A stretch of 32,225 nt of DNA from CAZNRY01 sp964575675. Its GTDB lineage: Bacteria; Eisenbacteria; RBG-16-71-46; CAIMUX01; VGJL01. A program made the translations under genes and the position numbers. Under the pieces are notes generated by a model. The model saw nothing but the letters and a program-made list of their open reading frames with translations, had not been told where the DNA came from and searched no databases. Every line of letters begins with the position of its first letter. The first letter of the stretch is position 1. The DNA lies in NCBI GenBank assembly GCA_964575675.1, contig CAZNRY010000021.1, positions 1 to 32,225 on the forward strand. Reading direction: 5' to 3'. This document shows positions 9,801 through 17,700 of this stretch, in pieces.

Positions 9801-10419
9801 AGATGCCCCGGTCGCCGGTCGCCTTCGTGAGCGACTTGACAACTTCGAAGAGTTTCTTCTGCGCCGACTGTCCGCCGACGCGACCAACGCCCCCCACGAG
9901 CTGTCGCGTCGATTCGCCGATCTCGGTTGCCGGCAGGACCGGCTGTTCGATCACGAAGGTCGATGCGAAGAGCTTCTGGTCGGCGAGTGGCCCAAGTACC
10001 TCCTCCAGAAAACCGCGGTAGGACTGGCGTCCCGCGGCGCGCGCCCCCGGATTCGCCTCGCCCTCGAAGATGGGTTTCCGGCTTCTATCATCGGAGTCGA
10101 TCTCGTCGACGATCGTCCGGTGCGTGACCATCTCGCGGCGGATGCGGATGATCCGTCCGCCAATTTCGATGTCCAGGCGGCCGCGGCAGACCTCGGGCCG
10201 GCTCCACGACCGGTAGCGACCGATCCCCGATCCGCCGGGATCGGTTTCGCCCGGCAATCCGAAGATCACGGCCTGAAGGCCCGCGACCATCGTGCTCTTG
10301 CCGCGCTCGTTCGGAAGGCAGAATACCCCCAGGCCGTCCGGAAAATGGAAGCGGGTCGTTCCCTTCCAGACCCCGAACCCAGCCAGCTCGAGCCGGCGCC
10401 AACGAAGGACTTGCTTCAT
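6880..10419 (-). CDS. YhaN/SbcC-like coiled-coil AAA ATPase with central membrane hairpin
   Basis: About 1179 residues. The Walker A motif PNERGKST is at 36-43. Long charged coiled-coil segments fill the middle, broken by a hydrophobic stretch at about 540-583 that looks like two membrane helices. The C-terminus has an ABC signature-like LSQGARDQ, a Walker B LILDDPF (near 1126) and a D-loop HSD. This Rad50/SbcC-like layout with a central membrane hairpin is known from Bacillus YhaN. A longer in-frame start at 10470 exists, but the ATG at 10419 overlaps the stop of the nuclease gene as ATGA and follows GGGAGAGG, indicating translational coupling. The protein probably partners with the Mre11-like nuclease in DNA end processing; membrane attachment is inferred from the hydrophobic stretch. 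A 1303-codon antisense frame over this gene is a shadow. Confidence 0.88.
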   Translation of the reverse strand: MKQVLRWRRLELAGFGVWKGTTRFHFPDGLGVFCLPNERGKSTMVAGLQAVIFGLPGETDPGGSGIGRYRSWSRPEVCRGRLDIEIGGRIIRIRREMVTHRTIVDEIDSDDRSRKPIFEGEANPGARAAGRQSYRGFLEEVLGPLADQKLFASTFVIEQPVLPATEIGESTRQLVGGVGRVGGQSAQKKLFEVVKSLTKATGDRGIFSPESQRATNQRTDGRIEEIEAALRSLEAKLEGAAEQFDRKETLEDGLVGAIERAKKIREGEKHAKADIERIEAYRKDRIEADSARQAYDDLKRVLDEHEKQIARAHSVRQRAAALYGDLAGAPDDLEARIERVLQLEETRRTLIEAACGPYLSPEKILTEDEQRARLLTERDSISEAVLRLDRWSRIPVAEGQSRPEPIVWLAKVRAAGDRFQSVVGRFLDADGQHREARSQRERFASIAVLPEEAQEELTRLDAAREERARAEKMASTFRNEVASRRKEFEGRYESLHGFDLPRFLSTLDGRAAQHRRLRELSEDAKTARAILSSMPAGRRWGRGLLIGIPAGAIAAVSILLLLQEPVYAAAAFALLAGSALLAFTSPSARVREARMRIRANERETGDIRERLRGEFIPSGPWLPDDEFAFERARSLVANREADAAAIERSERAILSAEGVSTGLEIPAIPGPEIEETEFDIEEHTPGSIAARISAIDRIEQKAKEIAEECGMPAADAVREYRKLSARLHALDGQRREALAAMIGAENEAARSTAALGEGGPAYDPRLGLSGTAAGPARPEFRNAAPAGGTDDPMAMPIASLPYEWKLLAEAVETLGLKARTLRDLHDDLASAPRKRWTEWEAEAAAYCAARDQSAKIEESLDAIASAERALEEARAGAGDARLQASEGSARKLRERLRQENTLEGEAANAERAALDILRTARGGPFEDPAALQAAHSLADEGRRDAQSRIDRAGEASDLVLRFGAEQASEQDRIRRETAEKADGLATALQQVERDLAQAQAELKAWQSGSSVNLAQHEIEIAQRREELEILRERADAATQAWHLLGESIQEFRSTHQVRLAERLDLLFRRITHRDGRKIELDPRLEIEILEDGHASREGQLSQGARDQLAFCLRLAVAELVAGEIVLPLILDDPFVHSDAERLDRIGGAIMEASRDRQILLLTQDERLAKWGEPVRMEAF

Positions 10420-11588
10420 TCGACACCTCTCCCGAGGGCGCGCAATCCTTCCTCGGCGGCCAAGGTCCACAGCCGCGCTTGGTCCGGAGGAGCCGCCGCG
10501 CGTTTCTCGATGATTCGACGGACGAAGATCCCCTCGAGCGATCGCTGTGGGGCGAGCGATTCCCAGTCCCCGAGCTCGATGCCCGGTTCGTCGGGGACGA
10601 TCTCGAGGTGCAGGAATCGCGAGGCCTGCGCCCGGCGGATCTCGTCGATCGGAAGCGGAAACGCGGCTCGTCCCCTGAGAACGACCCTGGCGATCGGGGG
10701 AGGGGCCGTTTGCGGGGCGAGCGATGCGATCTCGCGCTCCAGGTGCGCGTGGTCTGCGATTCGGGTCAGGTCGATCACCGTTCGCCCGACTTCCCGGGAA
10801 CGAATCCCGAGAGGGCGGGAATCGACGCTCTCGATCATCGCGACGGCGCCTCGAAGATCAACGATGCTCAATGACGGCGAGCCCGGATCGTCGAAGTTCT
10901 TTCCCTCGATCGGCCCGGGGTAGTGAGCCACGCAGGATCCCGCGCTGAACTCGCCGCGTTTGTGGATGTGGCCGAGCGCGAGGTAGTCGAGTCCCCATCC
11001 CGCGAGATGATCGAGGTCGAGAACGAAGGCGCGCGCTCCCTCGGCGATCTTGCCGCGGATGCGGTCGACCGTACCGTGGAAGAGCCCGACGCGTTTCATG
11101 TTTGGGCCGCCGGGCGACCCGAACGGGTTCTTCCATTCCGACGACGGGCGGTTCCTTCCCTGATGGAAGAGGCAGGAGGCGACCTCCACGCGGAGGCCGT
11201 CGAGATCGAGGGTCGCAACGTGCTCCGGCTCGACCGACGTGACGAGGGTCCCCGGCCAGGAAGAGGCGAAGCGGCGAAATACGCCGTTCGGGTAGGTCCA
11301 CTCGTCGTGGTTCCCGGGCACGGTGAGGACCGCGATCCCGGCATCCGCGATTCGCCGCAGGGCGCGCGCGGCCCTTTCGGCGAGTGCTTCGTCGGGATCG
11401 TAGTTCTCGAACAGGTCGCCGGCGATCAGGACGGCGCCGACATCCGGAGGATCGGATCCCACGAGCCAGGCCGCGATCCGATCGAGGACGAGGTCGGCCT
11501 CGCGGGCGCGTCCCTCGGCGGCATCGCCGAGATACTCGTGAGCAAACCCGAGATGGAGATCGGCGATGTGAAGGATCCTGCTGCCCAT
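10416..11588 (-). CDS. Mre11/SbcD-like metallophosphoesterase nuclease (YhaO type)
   Basis: A 390-residue calcineurin-like phosphoesterase carrying all the Mre11/SbcD motifs: DLHLG (D10, H12), GDLFEN (D58), GNHDEW (N93, H94, D95), FHG (H171) and GHIH (H207, H209). These bind two Mn ions in nucleases that trim double-strand DNA ends. The C-terminal 130 residues form a capping/adaptor domain ending just as the ATPase gene begins. The ATG at 11588 follows a strong GGAGGTGA. Together with the overlapping downstream ATPase it forms a two-gene SbcCD-like unit, closest in architecture to YhaO-YhaN. The exact in vivo substrate is not evident. Confidence 0.92.
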   Translation of the reverse strand: MGSRILHIADLHLGFAHEYLGDAAEGRAREADLVLDRIAAWLVGSDPPDVGAVLIAGDLFENYDPDEALAERAARALRRIADAGIAVLTVPGNHDEWTYPNGVFRRFASSWPGTLVTSVEPEHVATLDLDGLRVEVASCLFHQGRNRPSSEWKNPFGSPGGPNMKRVGLFHGTVDRIRGKIAEGARAFVLDLDHLAGWGLDYLALGHIHKRGEFSAGSCVAHYPGPIEGKNFDDPGSPSLSIVDLRGAVAMIESVDSRPLGIRSREVGRTVIDLTRIADHAHLEREIASLAPQTAPPPIARVVLRGRAAFPLPIDEIRRAQASRFLHLEIVPDEPGIELGDWESLAPQRSLEGIFVRRIIEKRAAAPPDQARLWTLAAEEGLRALGRGVE

Positions 11589-11708
11589 GTCACCTCCGCG
11601 CAGCGCGCTGCGGCAGGGACAGCCTAAGCAGCCCGCGGGTATGGGTCAACATCGGTCATCGTGTAGACTTGAGCGAGATCGACTCACTCGAGAGGGGGGG
11701 GCGCGCCG

Positions 11709-12407
11709 ATGCGCAGTCCGATCGCCGTTTGCCTCTACGCCGCCGCGATGGGAGTTCTCGAGGCGGTGGTGGTCGTCTATCTGCGACGGATCTATTACCC
11801 GGGCGGATTCGGTTTTCCCCTGGTCGTGATGGATCCGGCCATCTTGCGGGCCGAAGTGGTCCGCGAGGCGATGACGCTCGTCATGCTCGGCGCGGTCGCT
11901 TGGATCGCCGCCGAACGCCCATGGAACCGCCTCCTCGCCTTCATCGTTGCTTTCGGAGTCTGGGACATCCTCTACTACGCGGGTCTGAAAATCTTCCTCG
12001 ACTGGCCGGCGAGCTGGCTCGAACCGGACATCCTATTCCTGATTCCAAGGGTTTGGATCGGACCCGTCCTCGCGCCGGTTCTCGTCTCGTTTGCGTGGGT
12101 GATCGGCGGGCTGTTCCTGCACAGGATCCCCTATGCCGACCTGCGAATGGGATGGAAGAGCTGGGCCGCGGCGTTGGTTTCGGCCGCGATCATCTTGGCG
12201 GCATTCCTACTCCCGGGGATGGCAGGATCTCCAGAGGCGGGATCGACCGCCCGGATCATGCAACCCGTCCCTCCTGGATCCGGGATAGCGCCGCGGTTCC
12301 CATGGATTCTGTTCGGATTCGGTTACCTGATGGGAGTCGCGACCCTCGTTCGGCTGTGCGGGATGAGCAGGGAGCGGAGCAGCGGCTTGCCCACGCTCGG
12401 GCTCTAA
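11709..12407 (+). CDS. Predicted integral membrane protein, unknown function
   Basis: A 232-residue hydrophobic protein with about six predicted membrane helices (roughly 5-25, 52-68, 74-95, 115-137, 152-169, 197-215). Conspicuous polar or aromatic stretches are RRIYYPGGFGFP after helix 1 and WDILYYAGLK between helices 3 and 4. I recognise no family and see no cofactor motif. The ATG at 11709 follows a GA-rich run (around 11690-11700) that can serve as ribosome site. It diverges from the SbcD-like gene across about 120 bases and converges with the AAA/DUF4143 gene, sharing 4 bases at their stops. Confidence 0.75.
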   Translation: MRSPIAVCLYAAAMGVLEAVVVVYLRRIYYPGGFGFPLVVMDPAILRAEVVREAMTLVMLGAVAWIAAERPWNRLLAFIVAFGVWDILYYAGLKIFLDWPASWLEPDILFLIPRVWIGPVLAPVLVSFAWVIGGLFLHRIPYADLRMGWKSWAAALVSAAIILAAFLLPGMAGSPEAGSTARIMQPVPPGSGIAPRFPWILFGFGYLMGVATLVRLCGMSRERSSGLPTLGL

Positions 12408-13579
12408 ATCATCTCGCCGCTCCAGAGCATCTTGCAGAACGTCTGCCATGGCAGGATCTCGATCCGGTCCTCTGTCGTCCGCGGACGGGTTTCTCTGGAG
12501 ACCACGATCGTTCGCCGCACCCGATGCTCGTCGAGGAGAACACGCATCCCTCGGAGGTCGTCATTCCGGAGGCGCTTGGCAGCCTTGAACTCCACGGCCA
12601 GGTCGAAATCACCCACGATGAGATCCACTTCATGCCCCGAGCTTGTCCGCCAGAAGGCCAGCGATCGATCCCGCCCGCGGTAGGCCAGATAGGCACGGAT
12701 CTCGTTCAAGAGGAAGTGCTCGAACGCACGCCCGAAGAGATCGGACCCCTCCGCAATCGTCCTGGTCTCGGGATTCAGATGGTTCGCCACCCCGATGTCG
12801 AAGAGGTAGAACTTGGCCGTCTCGACAAGCCTTCGCTTCTTCGCTCTCCTCCAGGGATCGAGCGTGAATCCAAGCAGCGTGTCCTCGAGAATCTGAAAGT
12901 AGCTCCGCACGGTCGACGCGGACACGCCGGTCTCCCGTGCGACATTCGCGTAATTGAGTTGCTGGCCGTGTGTGAAACCAATGACTTGAAGGAAACGGGA
13001 GAAGGCGGGCACGTTCCGCGTGGCAGCCTCATCGATGATCTCTTCCTTGATGTAGGCGTTCACATACGCCCGCAGAAGGGGAGTCGGCTCGTCCACAAGG
13101 TAGTGAGCGGGGAGGGCGCCGTGGTTGAGCAGCCGGAGAAGATCCACATCCGGGATCTCTTTAGTCGTCAGCGGAAGCAGGTGGAATTCTGTTCCACGTC
13201 CACCGAGGAGGTTGTGCGCCTTCCGGCGGAGCTTTCGGGCGCTCGAGCCGCAGAGCACGAAACGGGTCGAGGTGTTCTCGAGCAGCCAGTGGACCTCCTC
13301 GAGAAGCTCGGGCACTTTCTGGATCTCGTCGACGACCACGACGTCGGGGCGGTCGGCAAGTGTCTGCTCGCGCATTAGATGGGGATGGACGCTGAGCTCG
13401 GCAGCGAGACCCGTGTCGAGGAGGTCGTAGAACCGCGCGTCGCCCAGCTGCTGGTGCAGGAGTGTGGTCTTTCCTACCTGCCGGGGGCCCCACAGGAAGA
13501 CAGCGCCCGACCCAGTGACCGGATTCAAGGTCCATGTTATCTTTAGATCTCGTATGAAGTTATCGATTCGGTGAGACAT
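12404..13579 (-). CDS. AAA family ATPase with DUF4143 domain
   Basis: 391 residues from the ATG at 13579. Walker A GPRQVGKTT is at 31-39 and Walker B VVVVDEIQK has D84 and E85, followed by the CGSSARKL sensor element typical of AAA_14. The second half is the DUF4143 region: a winged-helix-like stretch (NYANVARETGVSASTVRSYF) and a C-terminal EVDLIV...VEFKAAK segment resembling a PD-(D/E)xK-like core. This ATPase family is widespread and patchily distributed, often mobile, with unclear function. A longer frame to 13762 exists, but the extra 61 residues lack homology and cross a less GC-rich stretch; the family normally starts about 25 residues before Walker A. No strong ribosome site is visible. 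The locally lower GC upstream hints at acquisition by transfer. Confidence 0.85.
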   Translation of the reverse strand: MSHRIDNFIRDLKITWTLNPVTGSGAVFLWGPRQVGKTTLLHQQLGDARFYDLLDTGLAAELSVHPHLMREQTLADRPDVVVVDEIQKVPELLEEVHWLLENTSTRFVLCGSSARKLRRKAHNLLGGRGTEFHLLPLTTKEIPDVDLLRLLNHGALPAHYLVDEPTPLLRAYVNAYIKEEIIDEAATRNVPAFSRFLQVIGFTHGQQLNYANVARETGVSASTVRSYFQILEDTLLGFTLDPWRRAKKRRLVETAKFYLFDIGVANHLNPETRTIAEGSDLFGRAFEHFLLNEIRAYLAYRGRDRSLAFWRTSSGHEVDLIVGDFDLAVEFKAAKRLRNDDLRGMRVLLDEHRVRRTIVVSRETRPRTTEDRIEILPWQTFCKMLWSGEMI

Positions 13580-13720
13580 ATGCTGAATTTCATGCAAATC
13601 ACTTGGACAGTCAACGATTTTCTCTCGTCCTGCCAACTCGCGACTAGAAAGCAAGTTACCTTGGCGACTTGGCGGCCAACGACCGGACTGCCCGATGGCA
13701 GATCGTGCTCTCCAAGGAAA

Positions 13721-13748
13721 GGCGGGCGGGGATCGCTCCCCGCCCGCC
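13721..13748 (-). terminator. Hairpin terminator of the ferredoxin pair
   Basis: A perfect 12-bp GC-rich stem with a 4-base loop lies 23 bases past the stop of the first ferredoxin gene. Read on the minus strand, the stem is followed by TTTCCTT, so it fits a Rho-independent terminator for the ferredoxin transcript. It also insulates the AAA/DUF4143 gene downstream. Confidence 0.75.
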
Positions 13749-13771
13749 GATTCGCGTAGCACCAGGCGGGT

Positions 13772-14077
13772 CTACAGACCGAGCTTCTTCTTCTTGTCCT
13801 CGGCCGTCGGAAGGGGCTCTTCCTTGCTGTTCACGACGGGTAGTCCCTTGGCGCGCTCGGCGTTGATCTCGATCCACTTCTTCTGGTCATCGGGCACGTC
13901 GTCGTTGGCGAAGATCGCCTCGACCGGGCATGCGGGAATGCACGCACCGCAATCGATGCACTCGTCCGGATCGATGTAGAGCATCTCGTCGTCGCCATGG
14001 AAGCAGTCCACCGGACAGACGGTCACGCAATCGGTGAACCGACACATGTGGCAGTTCTCGGTCACGGTATAGGCCAT
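13772..14077 (-). CDS. fdxA: 7Fe ferredoxin, FdxA type
   Basis: A 101-residue ferredoxin closely matching the Azotobacter ferredoxin I pattern. The N-terminal cysteines C9, C12, C17, C21 and C25 and the second group C40, C43, C46 and C50 provide ligands for one [3Fe-4S] and one [4Fe-4S] cluster (C9, C17 and C50 versus C21, C40, C43 and C46 by analogy). The CPVDCF and DECIDCGAC motifs and the C-terminal extension (VPDDQKKWIEINAE) are characteristic. It is a soluble low-potential electron carrier. The ATG follows GAGGAGT. It lies 76 bases downstream of a paralogue and is followed by a strong terminator, so the two genes probably share one transcript. Confidence 0.93.
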   Translation of the reverse strand: MAYTVTENCHMCRFTDCVTVCPVDCFHGDDEMLYIDPDECIDCGACIPACPVEAIFANDDVPDDQKKWIEINAERAKGLPVVNSKEEPLPTAEDKKKKLGL

Positions 14078-14153
14078 GACTGTCGACTCCTCTTCCTAGA
14101 CGTACGGCGCGATCTGCTTGGATTTCGCCGCCTAGTCGGCGCCGATCCGTCTC

Positions 14154-14459
14154 TTAGAATCCCAGCTTCTTCTTCTTCTCTTCCGCCGTGGGATGGGGAT
14201 CTTGCTTCGTGTTGACGACCGGAAGACCGGGCGCACGCTCGGCATTGATCGCGATCCACTTCTTCTGGTCCTCGGGCACGTCCTCCTCGGCGTAGATCGC
14301 CTCGACAGGGCAAGCCGGCGCGCAGGCGGCGCAGTCCATGCACTCGTTGGGGTCGATGTAGAGCATCTCGTCGTCGCCGTGGAAGCTGTCCGTCGGGCAG
14401 TCCACGACACAATCGGTGAAGCGGCACATGTGGCAGTTTTCGATGATGACGTGCGCCAT
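14154..14459 (-). CDS. Second 7Fe ferredoxin, FdxA-like paralogue
   Basis: 101 residues, collinear with the neighbouring FdxA and clearly a tandem duplicate. C9, C12, C17, C21, C40, C43, C46 and C50 are kept, so both clusters can form. The residue matching C25 is Ser (CPTDSF instead of CPVDCF); in Azotobacter ferredoxin I the equivalent cysteine is a free one near the clusters, so its loss should tune rather than abolish function. Other changes include the AACAPAC segment. The ATG at 14459 has an AGGAGT ribosome site. The redox partner is not apparent nearby. Confidence 0.92.
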   Translation of the reverse strand: MAHVIIENCHMCRFTDCVVDCPTDSFHGDDEMLYIDPNECMDCAACAPACPVEAIYAEEDVPEDQKKWIAINAERAPGLPVVNTKQDPHPTAEEKKKKLGF

Positions 14460-14766
14460 GTCTCTTGACTCCTATCGGGACGGCCGTGGCCGTTGCCCGC
14501 ACCCTTCCGACACCACGCGGCCCCACGATCCGAAGATCGAGAGACCGCCCCGCATGAGAGCGGGACCCATTTCCGACCAGATTAGCCGAAAGCCGGGACC
14601 GGGGGAAGGGACCAAATCCCCTTAACTGTTGAATACAGACGTCTAATGACACTCGTGCCACCCCGCGGCCTCGAGGCATCTGCCGGATGGTGCCCTCCGC
14701 GCGGCGGGTGATATTCTGCGCGGGTTGTGCTGTTTGCAGCCTAGATCTGTGGCGTGAGGAGGAACC
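14460..14766. other. Divergent intergenic region between ferredoxins and subtilase
   Basis: About 307 bases without a gene. The left end holds the ribosome site of the second ferredoxin (-) and the right end GAGGAGGA, the ribosome site for the GTG start of the subtilase (+). A small hairpin (CCCGC-ATGAGA-GCGGG) lies at 14549-14564. A locally A/T-richer stretch around 14610-14660 is the likeliest site for divergent promoters, but I cannot assign -10 or -35 boxes with confidence. No RNA gene was seen. Confidence 0.4.
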
Positions 14767-17700
14767 GTGAGGAAGCCGGGGCTCATCGTCTTGTTGGCCT
14801 TTGTCGTCGCCGCGGGCACGATCGAGCGCGGCGGGGGAATCGCTCGGTCGGCCGACATCGCCGCCCATCAGGTCGCCGCGGGCGCTTCCGCGCATCCGGC
14901 GATCCCGTCGGCCGCCGCGGGCGGCTCCGATCGCCCGCAGGTTTCTCCGACGCCGGCCTCGCTTCCCCCCGCCCCCGTCCCCGATGACGCGAGCTTCCTC
15001 CAGGGATTTCTCCCGAAGGAAGATCTCGGCGTACTGGCTTTTCTGAAGGAACATCCCGAGGCCGACGGTCGGGGGATCGTGGTGGCGATCCTCGATACCG
15101 GGATCGATCTCGAGCATCCGGCGTTGCAGAGCACCTCGACGGGCGAGCCGAAGATCATCGATCTGTTCAATGGCACGGACGACGGCTATCTTTCGCTGCC
15201 GATCGAGATCAAGAGTGGCGCCGGACCGGCTCGCGGGCTCACGGGCCGCCCGCTCAACCTCTCCGCCGATCTTCCCGCGGGCTCGATAGTGCGCCTGGGC
15301 GTGATCATCGGCCGCGACCGTTTCCCGGGCGGCCTTGCGAATCGCCGCAAGGAAGAGCGGCGAGCGGACTGGCAACGCATGCGCGAGACGTGGAACGCGG
15401 CGAATGCGGCCGACCAAGGCGAGCGGGCCGCCGCCGTCCGCGATGCATTCCAGAGAATTCTGAAGGACGACGAGGATCCAGGGGATCTCTTCGACATCGC
15501 GGCCCTCCGCCGGGGGGATGCGTGGGAGGTCCGGATCGACACGGACGGCGACGGCGACCTGACGCGGGAAGCGCCTCTCCTCCCCTATCGCGAGCGGCGC
15601 GACATCGCCCGGTTTCCCGATCCGATCCGTTTCGCGGTCGCCCTCGAGCGGATCGCGCCCGACGGATCCTCCCTCTTCCTTTTTTTCGACGAGGGAGGAC
15701 ACGGGACGCACGTGGCGGGGATCGTGGGCGGGTACTACGGACCGAACGATCCGCTGAACGGCCTCGCCCCCGGCGTCCAGTTCCTCGCGGGGAAAGTCGG
15801 CAATGGGCGGTTGGGTGGCTCGACCTCGCACAACAGCCTGCTGAAGGCGGCGCAGTGGGCGGTCGACATGGGCGCCGATGTGATCAACATCTCCTACGGC
15901 GGCGACACCTTCTTCGACGACGGCAACGAGACGACATCCGCTTTTCTGAATGAACTAGTCGAGCGGACCGGGGTCGTGATCTGCTCGAGCGCGGGCAACG
16001 AGGGCCCGGCTCTTTCGACGATCGGCTCGCCGGGAAGCGCCCGCCGCATCTTCGGCTGGGGGGCTTCAATCTCGGAGAAGACCCAGCAAACGAACTACGG
16101 ATCTCTCGAGCCGCGGCGAGAGGAAATGTTCCACTTCTCCTCCCGCGGGCCGCTCTTGAGCGGCGATCCCGGGATCGATTTCATCTCCCCCGGCGCGGCC
16201 TTGAGCCCTCTGCCGACATGGCTGCTCCTGAAGGGGGAGTCATGGAACGGGACGAGCATGGCAAGCCCGCAGGGAGCGGGATTCTGCGCGCTGATTCTAT
16301 CGGCGGCCCGGGCGGAGAAGCTACCCGTGACCCCGGCGAGACTCCGGCGCGCGATGCGGGTCGGTGCGCGGCGCCTCCCCGGCGTCACCGTGATCGAGCA
16401 GGGCGACGGCGTGCCCCAAGCGCCTGCGACGCTCGATGCGCTGCGGCAGCTCGCGAGGGAGTATCCGGCGCAGGTCGAACCCGGCAGGGTCCCGCACGAT
16501 CGGGGCGCGCGCGAGCCCGTCGTCGATTGGGTCGTGTCGGTCCACAACGCGACGGGGACGGGCGCCGGGTACTACGAGCGCGACCTGCGGGAGCGAAACC
16601 CCTATCGCGTGGCCTTCGACATCCATCCTGATTTCCCGTTCGACTCCCTCCAGACCGACCGCGCCGGCTTCCTGCGGATCGTCCGGCTCACGAGCGAGGT
16701 CCCGTGGCTTCGCGCGCCGGTTGAGGAATCGCTCCACGCAGGCGTGGCGACGATCCGACTCCAGGTAGATCCGACGAAGCTCGCTCCGGGCCTGAACGTC
16801 GGGCGCGTGGTCGCGCGCGATGTCGCCCATCCCGACGCCGGAATCGAGTTCGCCCTCGTCGCGACGGTGATCCGCCCCGACGATGTCGATCCGACCAAGC
16901 CTATCGTTGAGGGCGCCTGGGACATGATGCCCGGAGACCGCCGCAGCTCGTTCATCCGCGTGCCTCCGGGGGCGACGCGCGCGCGCCTGAGGGTGCGCGA
17001 GGAGCTCGCCGATCCGGCGAACAGCTACGTCGTCGCGCTCGGAGATCCCGACCTGATCCGCGAGCCCGGGGACCGGGTGAGCACGCAGTACTTGAACCTC
17101 GCCGCGGGGAAAGAAGAGACATTCGATCTGCAGGTCAGCGCGGGAACGGTCGTCGAGGCCGTCGCATTCAGCCGCTGGCGAGAGAATCGCTCGGGGCGCC
17201 TGGCGTGGCGCCTCGAGTTCGCAGGGATCGAGACCGCGGCGGAGCCACCGCTCGCGATCGATCCCGAGAGGCCGGGCGCCGGTTTCGTCGTCGGGGCGTC
17301 TACGTGGGATGTCGGTGTGAAATTCGAGGCATCGCTCGACAGGGAGGAGACGCCACTCGATGTCGATTGGCGCGTTCGGCCCGATTCGCTCTTCAAGTGG
17401 TCGCTGAACGGAGTCCCGGCGGTGGTTGAGGAAGGTCGCGCCCTGCTTCGTGCCGAGGCCGGAGAGAAGGTCGAGATCGATCTCCGTGTCGGGCCCGAGC
17501 TCGAGGATTTCTTGGACGATGCCTTCCTCCGCGCCTTCGATGCCTCGGGGCGCGAGGTGGCGCATGCCTACTTCTACGCGGGGAAGTGCTCGTTTGACGT
17601 CCCTCACGACGGCGTCTATCGACTTCTCTTCACGATTTGGGCGCGGGGCACACGCTTCTTCGACGAGACGACGGTTGTCTCGCCGGTCATCCTGCGCCCC

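Noticed and set aside
7012..10923. A 1303-codon open frame on the plus strand, antisense to the nuclease/ATPase pair
   Set aside because: It is a shadow of high-GC coding sequence. The opposite strand has complete Walker A, Walker B and Mre11 motifs with good ribosome sites, while this frame shows no domain and is Arg/Gly/Leu-biased.
14062..15831. A 589-codon minus-strand frame crossing the ferredoxin and subtilase genes
   Set aside because: It overlaps two well-supported genes in other frames, mixes their complements and contains no recognisable domain.
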